Assembly: GCA_002478745.1 (NCBI GenBank)
Contig: DLQI01000158.1
Span: forward strand, 1 to 7,055
Reading direction: 5' to 3'
Source of the DNA: Rhodobacteraceae bacterium UBA7436
GTDB taxonomy: Bacteria > Pseudomonadota > Alphaproteobacteria > Rhodobacterales > Rhodobacteraceae
DNA: 7,055 nt
Part shown: positions 1 to 5,519 of the stretch, one piece after another
Numbering within the stretch: the stretch's first letter is position 1
How the letters are laid out: each line of letters opens with the position of its first letter
Translations under genes and position numbers: made by a program
Notes under the pieces: generated by a model
Told to the model about the DNA's origin: nothing
Databases searched by the model: none
The model's input: the letters and a program-made list of their open reading frames with translations, nothing else

Positions 1-173
1 GGCAGGATGGTTTAGGAACCTAGGGCCAGGTTTAAAGTAGTTAAATGGAGAATGTTTTGTTGTCCAAAGACGCTATAAAATAGCCCTTCCCACTTCAAGT
101 AGCCTTGTCTGACATAACTGGGGTGGTAGAGTTTTAAATCAGCCCCCAAGCCGGCCTTGAAAACGCGTATCTT
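1..173. other. Left-end non-coding stretch
   Basis: No gene can be supported here. The three forward frames are closed by stops within the first few dozen bases. On the minus strand a frame of about 60 codons is open from roughly 202 down to 13, but it has no ATG start, no ribosome-binding site and no family I recognise. It could be the tail of an unrelated upstream element or chance. G+C is moderate here, in contrast to the very AT-rich stretch that follows. Confidence 0.5.
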
Positions 174-192
174 GTGGTCGAATCCACCACAA
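172..192. repeat. Inverted repeat, 7-bp arms
   Basis: TTGTGGT (172-178) and its exact reverse complement ACCACAA (186-192) are separated by 7 bases. It lies at the border between the moderate-G+C left end and the AT-rich leader. It could be a protein-binding dyad or a small RNA hairpin. A TTTT run follows at 199-202, which is compatible with a weak terminator for transcription entering from the left, but the stem is short and the T-run is 6 bases away. The function is not decided by the sequence. Confidence 0.4.
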
Positions 193-212
193 AATCGGTT
201 TTAAAATATGCA

Positions 213-241
213 AAAAATATTATTGAAAATATAATATTTTT
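213..241. repeat. Perfect AT-only inverted repeat, 11-bp arms
   Basis: AAAAATATTAT at 213-223 is the exact reverse complement of ATAATATTTTT at 231-241, with a 7-base spacer. All 22 arm bases are A or T and the right arm ends in five T. As RNA it would be a weak AU hairpin, and as DNA it is a dyad 4 bases before the first operator-like palindrome. The right half contains a TATAAT (230-235) that could act as a -10 box, although no convincing -35 precedes it. It may be a binding site, a cruciform-prone element or a weak bidirectional terminator. Confidence 0.45.
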
Positions 242-245
242 CAAA

Positions 246-257
246 ATTGTATACATT
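246..257. promoter_or_regulatory. Candidate GntR/FCD operator O1
   Basis: ATTGTATACATT contains the perfect 8-bp palindrome TGTATACA (248-255). It matches the site at 318-329 at 10 of 12 positions, and each differs from the perfect dyad ATTGTATACAAT by one base. Dyads with GT and AC half-sites around an AT core are typical for FCD-subfamily GntR regulators, and the adjacent gene encodes one. The binding assignment is inference from motif form and location. Confidence 0.5.
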
Positions 258-302
258 ATATTTATTATTTCATATATTTTGCTGTTTTTATTTAAAAATT
301 TC

Positions 303-331
303 TTGACTCAATCATTTATTGTATGCAATTT
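303..331 (+). promoter_or_regulatory. Candidate operon promoter
   Basis: TTGACT at 303-308 is a 5/6 match to a sigma-70 -35 box. The -10 is less clear. TGCAAT at 324-329 matches 4/6 with a short 15-base spacer, and later AT-rich hexamers are alternatives. The second operator-like palindrome (318-329) covers the spacer and putative -10, so a bound regulator would block polymerase. Transcription would start roughly 40 bases before the GTG start of the regulator, giving autoregulation. AT-rich sequence makes chance hexamers common, hence the modest confidence. Confidence 0.35.
318..329. promoter_or_regulatory. Candidate GntR/FCD operator O2
   Basis: ATTGTATGCAAT has perfect complementary outer arms (ATTG and CAAT) and is the near twin of the site at 246-257. 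The two centres are 72 bp apart, close to seven helical turns, so dimers at both sites would face the same side of the DNA and could form a loop. It overlaps the region just downstream of a TTGACT -35 candidate, a typical repressor position. The assignment to the neighbouring regulator is inferred. Confidence 0.5.
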
Positions 332-378
332 TAAAAATAACTTAGACTTATTCCAATCCAAAATAGGAGAAATACCTC

Positions 379-1110
379 GTGTCAGATCGTAACCTAAGTC
401 AGCTCGACCACGCCCTCCTCGAATTGCGCTCCCTTGTCATGAACGGAGAATTTTCTGGTGGGCAACGTTTATCAGAGGTCGCAGTTGCAAAACAGCTTGG
501 GACGTCCCGCACCCCGTTGCGACAAGCAATGGACCGGCTGGTTGCCGAGGGATTGTTGGAACGTATCGAGACTGGCGGCTGCCGTGTCGCAACATTCACC
601 CGTGACGACATTGCGGATGCAATCGAACTGCGCGGTGTCATAGAAGGCACCGCTGCCCGCATGGCCGCCGAGCGCGGCGTAAGCGCAGAATTGTTGAGCC
701 AAGCAAACGCTGTATTGGAAGGAATTGATCGCGCTATCAAAGCCTCGAACGGTTTGAATTTTGAATGCTATGTGCATCGCAACGCAGAATTTCACACGCT
801 TTTGGCTAAATTTTCGGGCAGCGCGCTTGTCCAGCGTGAAATTGAAAGGGTAAGCATGCTGCCCCTTGCTTCACCCTCCGCATTCCTCAGTGAACAAGCC
901 GCGATCCCCGATTTTGTAGATTCTTTGCGTTACGCACAGCGACAACACCGCGCGATCGTGGAAGCCATCACAAACCACGAAGGCGCGCGCGCAGAGGCAT
1001 TGGTGCGCGAACATGCCCGCCTTGCGCTTATCAATTTCAATTATTTAACCGATGTTCAACCCACCCTCGTTAATGACGTACCAGGGTTAGCATTGGTCGC
1101 ATCGACATAG
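379..1110 (+). CDS. GntR-family transcriptional regulator, FCD subfamily
   Basis: A 243-residue cytoplasmic DNA-binding regulator that probably controls this operon in response to an aromatic or carboxylic acid. An N-terminal winged helix-turn-helix spans about residues 9-75. Its recognition region reads LGTSRTPLRQAMDRLVAEGL, the classic GntR signature. An all-helical FCD ligand domain spans about 81-217. Of the usual FCD metal ligands, His139, His190 and His212 are visible, with the family's typical 22-residue gap between the last two, but the usual Asp four residues before the first His is Asn135. The start is GTG, chosen because AGGAGA (365-370) sits 8 bases upstream. The next gene begins 21 bp after the stop, so the regulator is probably the first gene of the operon and autoregulated through the palindromes at 246-257 and 318-329. 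VanR-type vanillate repressors belong to the same subfamily, but the effector cannot be read from sequence. Confidence 0.9.
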   Translation: MSDRNLSQLDHALLELRSLVMNGEFSGGQRLSEVAVAKQLGTSRTPLRQAMDRLVAEGLLERIETGGCRVATFTRDDIADAIELRGVIEGTAARMAAERGVSAELLSQANAVLEGIDRAIKASNGLNFECYVHRNAEFHTLLAKFSGSALVQREIERVSMLPLASPSAFLSEQAAIPDFVDSLRYAQRQHRAIVEAITNHEGARAEALVREHARLALINFNYLTDVQPTLVNDVPGLALVAST

Positions 1111-1131
1111 CCTCACGAAAGGAACCTATCC

Positions 1132-2532
1132 GTGTCCAGTCTTTCATCTCTTATAGCCCAGCACACCAATCCAGTCGAAATGCTGCGCAACTCCAAGATC
1201 GGGATGTATGTCTATCCCGTGGTTGCCCCCGAATTCACCAACTGGCGTGACGAACAAGGCGCGTGGCGCGATCATGCCGTGCTTTTCGATCAGTCCCACC
1301 ATATGGATGAATTGATCGTTGAAGGCCCCGATGCAGAGGCGTTCTTGTCTTATGTCGGCATCAACGGATTTACGAATTTTGATCTTAATCGCGCTAAACA
1401 TTTTGTTCCTGTTACACCTGCGGGACATGTCATCGGCGACATGATTATATTCCGCGAACGCATCGATAAGTTCATTCTTGTCGGGCGTGCGCCCACCGCA
1501 AATTGGGTCCGATTTCAGGCAGCATATGGCGAATGGAAGGTCCGTTTGTTACATGACCCACGTTCCAACAGCCGCCCCGACGGTGAACGCATCCTGCGCA
1601 CTCATTACCGGTTCCAAATCCAAGGCCCTAACGCGCCCGCAATTTTCGAGCGGATCAATGGTGGGCCCGTACCAGACATCAAGTTCTTTCATGTGAATGA
1701 AATCAATGTTGGATCTAAAAAAGTCCAAGCCCTGCGTCACGGAATGGCCGGTGCGCCCGGTCTGGAAATCTGGGGTCCGTATGCAGACAAGCATTACATC
1801 CAGTCAACAATTTTACAGGCTGCGCGCGACATCGGAGTGAACCTTGTGCAGGTCGGCAGCCGCGCCTATTCCACCAACACACTGGAATCCGGTTGGATTC
1901 CATCACCCCTGCCCGGCATCTATACTGGCGGCGGCATGATTGCCGAATACCGCGACTGGCTTGGGGCCGACAGCTACGAAGCCGCTGGGTCCATCGGTGG
2001 ATCCTACGTTTCAGATGACATTTCCGACTACTACGTGAACCCGTTCGAGCTTGGCTATGGCTTCTACATTGGCTGGAAAAAGGATGATTTCATCGGCAAG
2101 GACGCCCTGACAAAAATGAAGGATGGGCCGAATCGCAAGAAAGTCACGTTCGAATGGAACAAGGAAGACGTTCTGAAGATCATCGCCAGCGGGCTTGAGC
2201 AAGGCACGCCATTCAAATGGATCGATTTTCCGCAGCCCAACTACGCGTCATCAAGCGCGGACATGGTCATGCAGGGCGACAAGATGATGGGGATGTCCAT
2301 GTTCAACGGCTATAGCTGGAATGAACGCTGCTTCCTCAGCCTCGGTGTTGTTGACGCGTCCATTGAGGTTGGCGACGTTCTAACCATGAAATGGGGTGAG
2401 CCTGAACAGACAGGTAAAACATCAGCCGAAAGCCATCAAGATACAGAAATCCGCGTGCGCGTGTCTGACACGCCCTACGCAAAAGATGCCCGCGAAAACT
2501 ATGCGGACAGCTGGAGAACTAAGGGCGACTAG
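1132..2532 (+). CDS. ligM: LigM/DesA-like tetrahydrofolate-dependent aromatic O-demethylase
   Basis: A 466-residue cytoplasmic enzyme of the GcvT/aminomethyltransferase fold. Sphingobium LigM (about 470 residues) and its relative DesA move the methyl group of vanillate, 3-O-methylgallate or syringate to tetrahydrofolate, giving a catechol-type product and 5-methyl-tetrahydrofolate. The folate-binding fold fills about residues 30-330 and a C-terminal domain about 335-455. The block at 242-267 (GSRAYSTNTLESGWIPSP and onward) is a hallmark of the LigM group. Tyr246 falls where I recall the catalytically important Tyr247 of LigM. The length and this block argue against plain glycine-cleavage GcvT or the shorter DMSP demethylase DmdA. 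The start is GTG with AAGGA (1119-1123) 8 bases upstream. It sits between a regulator and a TRAP transporter and shares an aromatic theme with downstream pobA. Which methoxy-aromatic it prefers is not decided, and no folate-recycling gene is adjacent. Confidence 0.85.
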   Translation: MSSLSSLIAQHTNPVEMLRNSKIGMYVYPVVAPEFTNWRDEQGAWRDHAVLFDQSHHMDELIVEGPDAEAFLSYVGINGFTNFDLNRAKHFVPVTPAGHVIGDMIIFRERIDKFILVGRAPTANWVRFQAAYGEWKVRLLHDPRSNSRPDGERILRTHYRFQIQGPNAPAIFERINGGPVPDIKFFHVNEINVGSKKVQALRHGMAGAPGLEIWGPYADKHYIQSTILQAARDIGVNLVQVGSRAYSTNTLESGWIPSPLPGIYTGGGMIAEYRDWLGADSYEAAGSIGGSYVSDDISDYYVNPFELGYGFYIGWKKDDFIGKDALTKMKDGPNRKKVTFEWNKEDVLKIIASGLEQGTPFKWIDFPQPNYASSSADMVMQGDKMMGMSMFNGYSWNERCFLSLGVVDASIEVGDVLTMKWGEPEQTGKTSAESHQDTEIRVRVSDTPYAKDARENYADSWRTKGD

Positions 2533-2547
2533 GCCCTAAAAAATGGA

Positions 2548-2570
2548 CGGGCGTTCAGGGAGGGCGCCCG
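2548..2570 (+). other. Intra-operon GC hairpin between ligM and dctP
   Basis: CGGGCG (2548-2553) pairs perfectly with CGCCCG (2565-2570) around an 11-base loop. An alternative 8-bp palindrome GGGCGCCC lies at 2562-2569. No T-run follows, so this is not a normal intrinsic terminator. Its place just ahead of the periplasmic binding-protein gene suits an mRNA-stabilising or processing element that lets dctP be expressed more strongly than the upstream enzyme. Partial attenuation is an alternative. Confidence 0.4.
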
Positions 2571-2597
2571 CTCACGCACTACAAAAATGTCAACACT

Positions 2598-2603
2598 GGG
2601 AGG
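2598..2603 (+). promoter_or_regulatory. Ribosome-binding site that sets the dctP start
   Basis: GGGAGG lies 7 bases before the ATG at 2611. An in-frame ATG also occurs at 2587, but it has no Shine-Dalgarno upstream and would place eight residues ahead of the basic start of the signal peptide. The 2611 start is therefore preferred. Confidence 0.85.
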
Positions 2604-2610
2604 TACAGAC

Positions 2611-3591
2611 ATGAAATTTAAAAAACTTATCGCGGCATCCGCCGTTGCCTTAGCAGCAGCCCTGCCAGCTGCCGCTGAAGAACTCAGCTTTGCGAACTTC
2701 ACCCCACCGTTTCACACGATAAACGCATCGGTGATGGAAAAGCTGGACACGATCCTGTCCGAAGCCACAAACGGTGAAGTCACCGTGCGCGGTTATCACG
2801 GTGGTGAACTTGGCGCAGGCCCAGTTGAACAGTACATCCGCGTCGTGCAAGGCGTGGCAGATATGGGGTGGGGCCTTCCAGGCTACACATCTTCACAATT
2901 TGAAAAGACGATGATTGTTGAACTGCCCGGCACGTTGACCAACGAAGACGACGGGTATGCTGCCATGTGGACAGCCTATGACGACCACCTTGCAGGCGAA
3001 TTCCCCGGCACAGTGCCCGTCGCCCTTTGGACGTCCGAACCCAACGTGTTCATCATGCGTGATGCAGTGATCCGCACACCGGCCGACCTTGAAGGTCTGA
3101 AAATCCGCGTGGCAGGGGCAACTGCTGCTGATGTCGCAACTGCCCTTGGTGCGACCCCTGTGCAAATGCCGATCAACCAAGTCTATAATGCACTTCAGAC
3201 GGGTCTGATTGATGGCGTCATCACTGGATCGTCCACGCTGAATGATTTCAAACTCGATGAGGTCGCCAACAGTTACACGTTTGGCGCAAACCTTGGTCGC
3301 CTGTCATTCTACGCGGTTATGACCGAAGGCACCTATAACGGGCTGAGCGATGAGGCGAAAGCTGTGCTGGATAATTCCAGCAACCAGACAGTTTCACAAA
3401 GCGCAGAAGATGCATGGAACGCAACAGCAGATGCAGGCGTCGCAACGGCGCGCGCGTTGTCAGAAAACACATTCGTTGATCTGACGCCGGAAGAAGCCAC
3501 CGCGTTTGCAGACGCAATCGCTGGTGTAACCGGTGCCTATGTTGACGGTGTTGGTGGCGCGGATGCGCTTGCTGCGATGCAGGCCAACTAA
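2611..3591 (+). CDS. dctP: TRAP transporter periplasmic substrate-binding protein, DctP family
   Basis: A 326-residue secreted binding protein that captures an organic acid in the periplasm and delivers it to DctQM. A Sec signal peptide is clear: basic MKFKK, a hydrophobic Ala/Leu core, and a cleavage site probably after Ala22 (PAAA before EE). The mature part has the DctP fold. The motif LKIRVAG at 163-169 carries Arg166, the conserved arginine that in this family clamps the substrate carboxylate. The following region (MPINQVYNALQTGLIDGVIT) is the usual family block, and the length is normal. It is followed 3 bp later by dctQ. Being encoded right after a LigM-type demethylase suggests a methoxylated aromatic acid such as vanillate or syringate as ligand, but TRAP specificity cannot be read reliably from sequence and other carboxylates are possible. 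Confidence 0.9.
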   Translation: MKFKKLIAASAVALAAALPAAAEELSFANFTPPFHTINASVMEKLDTILSEATNGEVTVRGYHGGELGAGPVEQYIRVVQGVADMGWGLPGYTSSQFEKTMIVELPGTLTNEDDGYAAMWTAYDDHLAGEFPGTVPVALWTSEPNVFIMRDAVIRTPADLEGLKIRVAGATAADVATALGATPVQMPINQVYNALQTGLIDGVITGSSTLNDFKLDEVANSYTFGANLGRLSFYAVMTEGTYNGLSDEAKAVLDNSSNQTVSQSAEDAWNATADAGVATARALSENTFVDLTPEEATAFADAIAGVTGAYVDGVGGADALAAMQAN

Positions 3592-3594
3592 ACC

Positions 3595-4107
3595 ATGATC
3601 GCGCATCTGCGCACATGGGCGGACAGGCTGATCGGCCTGTCCGCCACAATTGGTGCCCTTGGTTTGTTAGTCGAGGTTGCCGTTATTCTGACAGACGTGA
3701 TCGGACGTGCATTAGGCGACCCGCTTTATGGTAGTCAGGACATGATCACGATGACCATGGTCATTCTGGTGTTTGGCGGCATGGCAATGTGTGATCGCGA
3801 CGGCGGCCACATCGCTGTTGATATATTCGAGCCCCACTACCCTTTATGGCTTAATCGTTACATTGATATTTTTGCCGCAACGCTTGGTGCCGTGATTTTT
3901 GTTTTCATCGCTTGGGCCATTCTGGAAAGCGCAAAACTTAGCGTTATGCTGAACCTTTCGACGAATTTGCTTCGCCTGCCAAAGGCGTGGATCCAATGGG
4001 GACTTTCAGGTCTGGCCATTGTGACTGCTTTGGGCATGTTGCTACGCGCCGTTGAATTAGCGCTGTCGGGCCGTGACATCCGCACTGAAAAGGCCCCATC
4101 AGTATGA
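3595..4107 (+). CDS. dctQ: TRAP transporter small membrane subunit, DctQ family
   Basis: A 170-residue inner-membrane protein with four predicted helices (about 11-33, 48-66, 87-109 and 132-153), the standard DctQ topology and length. Family features include the DVIGRALG segment after helix 1, the RDGGHIAVDIF loop after helix 2, and LPKAWIQW leading into helix 4. DctQ partners with the large DctM subunit and helps dock the periplasmic binding protein for sodium-driven uptake. Its start is 3 bases after the dctP stop with no strong ribosome-binding site, so translation is probably coupled to dctP. Its stop overlaps the dctM start in an ATGA, again typical of coupled TRAP subunits. Confidence 0.9.
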   Translation: MIAHLRTWADRLIGLSATIGALGLLVEVAVILTDVIGRALGDPLYGSQDMITMTMVILVFGGMAMCDRDGGHIAVDIFEPHYPLWLNRYIDIFAATLGAVIFVFIAWAILESAKLSVMLNLSTNLLRLPKAWIQWGLSGLAIVTALGMLLRAVELALSGRDIRTEKAPSV

Positions 4108-5408
4108 GCGTAGAATCCATCGGTCTGATTGGCATTACTGCCCTGTTGACGCTGCTCGCCCTGCGCATTCCCGTGGCCTTCGCGATGTTCCTTGTCGGCT
4201 TTATAGGCATCTGGACCGTGCGTGGTTGGGACGCCGCAATGGGGCTGCTTGGGTCCGAAACCTTCACCATCGCATCCTCACCCGAACTGGTCGTTGTGCC
4301 ACTGTTCATCCTGATGGGCAATGTAGCCACATCCACTGGCATGAGCCGCCAATTATTTGATGCAGCCTATGCCATGATCGGTCATATTCGTGGCGGGCTG
4401 GCATCGGCCACTGTTGTCGGTTGCGGTGGGTTCGCGGCCCTTTCAGGATCATCTGTCGCGTCTGCACTTACGATGGGCAAAGTATCATTGGCAGAAATGG
4501 AACGTTTCAAATATGACCCGCGCCTATCCACCGGCGTTGTCGCGGCGGGCGGCACATTAGGCATCCTCATCCCACCTTCGACCGGCTTTGTCATTTTCGC
4601 AATCCTGACAGAACAATCTATCGGACGACTGTTCCTCGCGGGCGTTATTCCAGGGCTTTTGCTGTTGGCGATGTTCATGCTGACCGTGTCGATTATCTGC
4701 TATATCCGCCCTTCGGCTGGCCTTCGTGGACCCGTCACCACATGGGATGAAAAACGCCGCGCGATCAGCGGTGCTTTCCCAATCCTAAGCGTCGTCGTGA
4801 TTACCATCGGCGGCATTTATGGCGGGTTCTTCTCGCCAGTCGAGGCCGCGGGCGTCGGCACTGGACTGGTCATCATCTATGGCATCCTACGACGCCGCCT
4901 ATCTTTTGCCAATTTTTGGGATGCATCACGAAGTTCTGTTGTGACCACAGCAACGGTCATTCTGATCCTGATTGGCGCACACATGATCAACCCGTTCCTC
5001 GCACTCAGCCATTTACCTACCTATGTGGGCGGAGCCCTCGTCGCGCTCGACCTACCCGTACTTGGCATTCTCGCTCTCATGCTTCTTGTTTACCTCGTGC
5101 TGGGGTGTTTCCTCGAAGGTTTTGCGATGCTGGTGCTCACCTTGCCAATCTTTTTTCCTGTGGTTCTTGAATTAGGGATCGATCCGATCTGGTTTGGTGT
5201 CTTGGTCGTGCTCACGCTTGAAATGGGGCTGATTTCGCCCCCCGTCGGCATCAATGTTTTTATCGTCAAATCCGTTGCGCCAAACGTGTCACTTACCGAC
5301 ATCTTTCGCGGGGTTGCACCGTTCTGGCTGGCTATGCTCGTGACCCTCATCATCCTGATTGCTTTCCCGCAACTGTCACTATTCCTGCCCGATACCATGT
5401 TCAACTAA
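4104..5408 (+). CDS. dctM: TRAP transporter large permease subunit, DctM family
   Basis: A 434-residue polytopic inner-membrane permease that carries out sodium-coupled substrate movement. The length is typical and the sequence is hydrophobic throughout, consistent with roughly a dozen membrane segments. Clear family motifs are GGTLGILIPPS at 149-159 in the first half, GIYGGFFSPVEAAG at 237-250, the LEGFAMLVLTLPIFFP hairpin at 337-352, and ISPPVGINVF at 377-386, the inverted-repeat counterpart of the first PP motif. The ATG overlaps the dctQ stop by 4 bp, and AAAAGG (4087-4092) lies about 11 bases upstream. It is the last intact gene of the regulator-led operon. Immediately after its stop comes a ribosome-binding-site-like AAGGGG that serves a broken reading frame. 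Confidence 0.95.
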   Translation: MSVESIGLIGITALLTLLALRIPVAFAMFLVGFIGIWTVRGWDAAMGLLGSETFTIASSPELVVVPLFILMGNVATSTGMSRQLFDAAYAMIGHIRGGLASATVVGCGGFAALSGSSVASALTMGKVSLAEMERFKYDPRLSTGVVAAGGTLGILIPPSTGFVIFAILTEQSIGRLFLAGVIPGLLLLAMFMLTVSIICYIRPSAGLRGPVTTWDEKRRAISGAFPILSVVVITIGGIYGGFFSPVEAAGVGTGLVIIYGILRRRLSFANFWDASRSSVVTTATVILILIGAHMINPFLALSHLPTYVGGALVALDLPVLGILALMLLVYLVLGCFLEGFAMLVLTLPIFFPVVLELGIDPIWFGVLVVLTLEMGLISPPVGINVFIVKSVAPNVSLTDIFRGVAPFWLAMLVTLIILIAFPQLSLFLPDTMFN

Positions 5409-5519
5409 GGGGCCTCACCATTTCTGATCAAAAATCCGCCCTCGTAATTTCCGCCCATTCCGCATCTGTAACGGTGTTTTCAAACTAGGTAGATCAAGTT
5501 GTAAAGTCAGGAGATTGAT
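5409..5519 (+). other. dctM-pobA intergenic region
   Basis: These 111 bp hold the decayed frame described separately (5420-5488) and then 31 bases up to pobA containing its ribosome-binding site (AGGAG at 5509-5513). I see no convincing -35/-10 pair and no terminator hairpin with a T-run after dctM. pobA may therefore be read through from the upstream operon or use a promoter not recognisable by eye. No copy of the ATTGTATACAAT-like operator is present here. Confidence 0.5.
5420..5488 (+). pseudogene. Remnant of the 5' end of a PIG-L family (GalB-like) gene
   Basis: Directly after dctM, AAGGGG (5407-5412) is followed at 7-base spacing by ATT, where a start ATG would be expected. The frame reads SDQKSALVISAHSA, then SVTVFSN and a TAG at 5486-5488. 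The segment SALVISAHSA matches, from memory, the N-terminus of PIG-L-fold 4-oxalomesaconate hydratases of the GalB type, which begin with SALV(I/V)SAHSAD and belong to the gallate/protocatechuate 4,5-cleavage route. Homology appears to stop right after HSA, before the metal-site Asp. I read this as a gene deleted except for its first 15 or so codons, with the start codon also changed. The alternative is a short leader peptide using a rare ATT start, with the resemblance due to chance. Confidence 0.55.

Larger units (their letters stand above)
201..320. other. Extremely AT-rich regulatory leader
   Basis: By hand count only 15 of 120 bases are G or C (12.5%), against roughly half in the flanking genes. 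The stretch contains A- and T-tracts, an inverted repeat (213-241), and one complete palindromic operator-like site (246-257); a second site starts just inside its right edge (318-329). It sits directly upstream of the regulator and operon. Likely roles are promoter UP-element or bent DNA, or a binding region for nucleoid proteins. A 72-codon GTG frame crosses it, but its Ile/Phe/Lys-rich product is what AT-rich DNA yields by chance. Confidence 0.6.

Noticed and set aside
13..205. Minus-strand frame open for about 60 codons at the left end
   Set aside because: No ATG or ribosome-binding site and no recognised family. A transposase tail was considered, but no terminal repeats or motif could be identified.
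174..392. 72-codon GTG frame upstream of and overlapping the regulator
   Set aside because: It lies in the extremely AT-rich leader, its product is an Ile/Phe/Lys-rich low-complexity string, it has no ribosome-binding site, it covers the operator-like sites and it overlaps the well-supported regulator start.
399..795. Minus-strand frames within the regulator gene
   Set aside because: They are shadows of a clear GntR/FCD coding sequence with no initiation signals or family resemblance of their own.
1132..2532. DMSP demethylase (DmdA) or glycine-cleavage GcvT
   Set aside because: The protein is about 100 residues longer than these and carries the LigM-type RAYSTNTLESGWIPSP block; the aromatic context also favours LigM/DesA.
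2587..2610. Upstream in-frame ATG for dctP
   Set aside because: No Shine-Dalgarno before it, and the extra residues would precede a well-formed signal peptide; GGGAGG supports the ATG at 2611.
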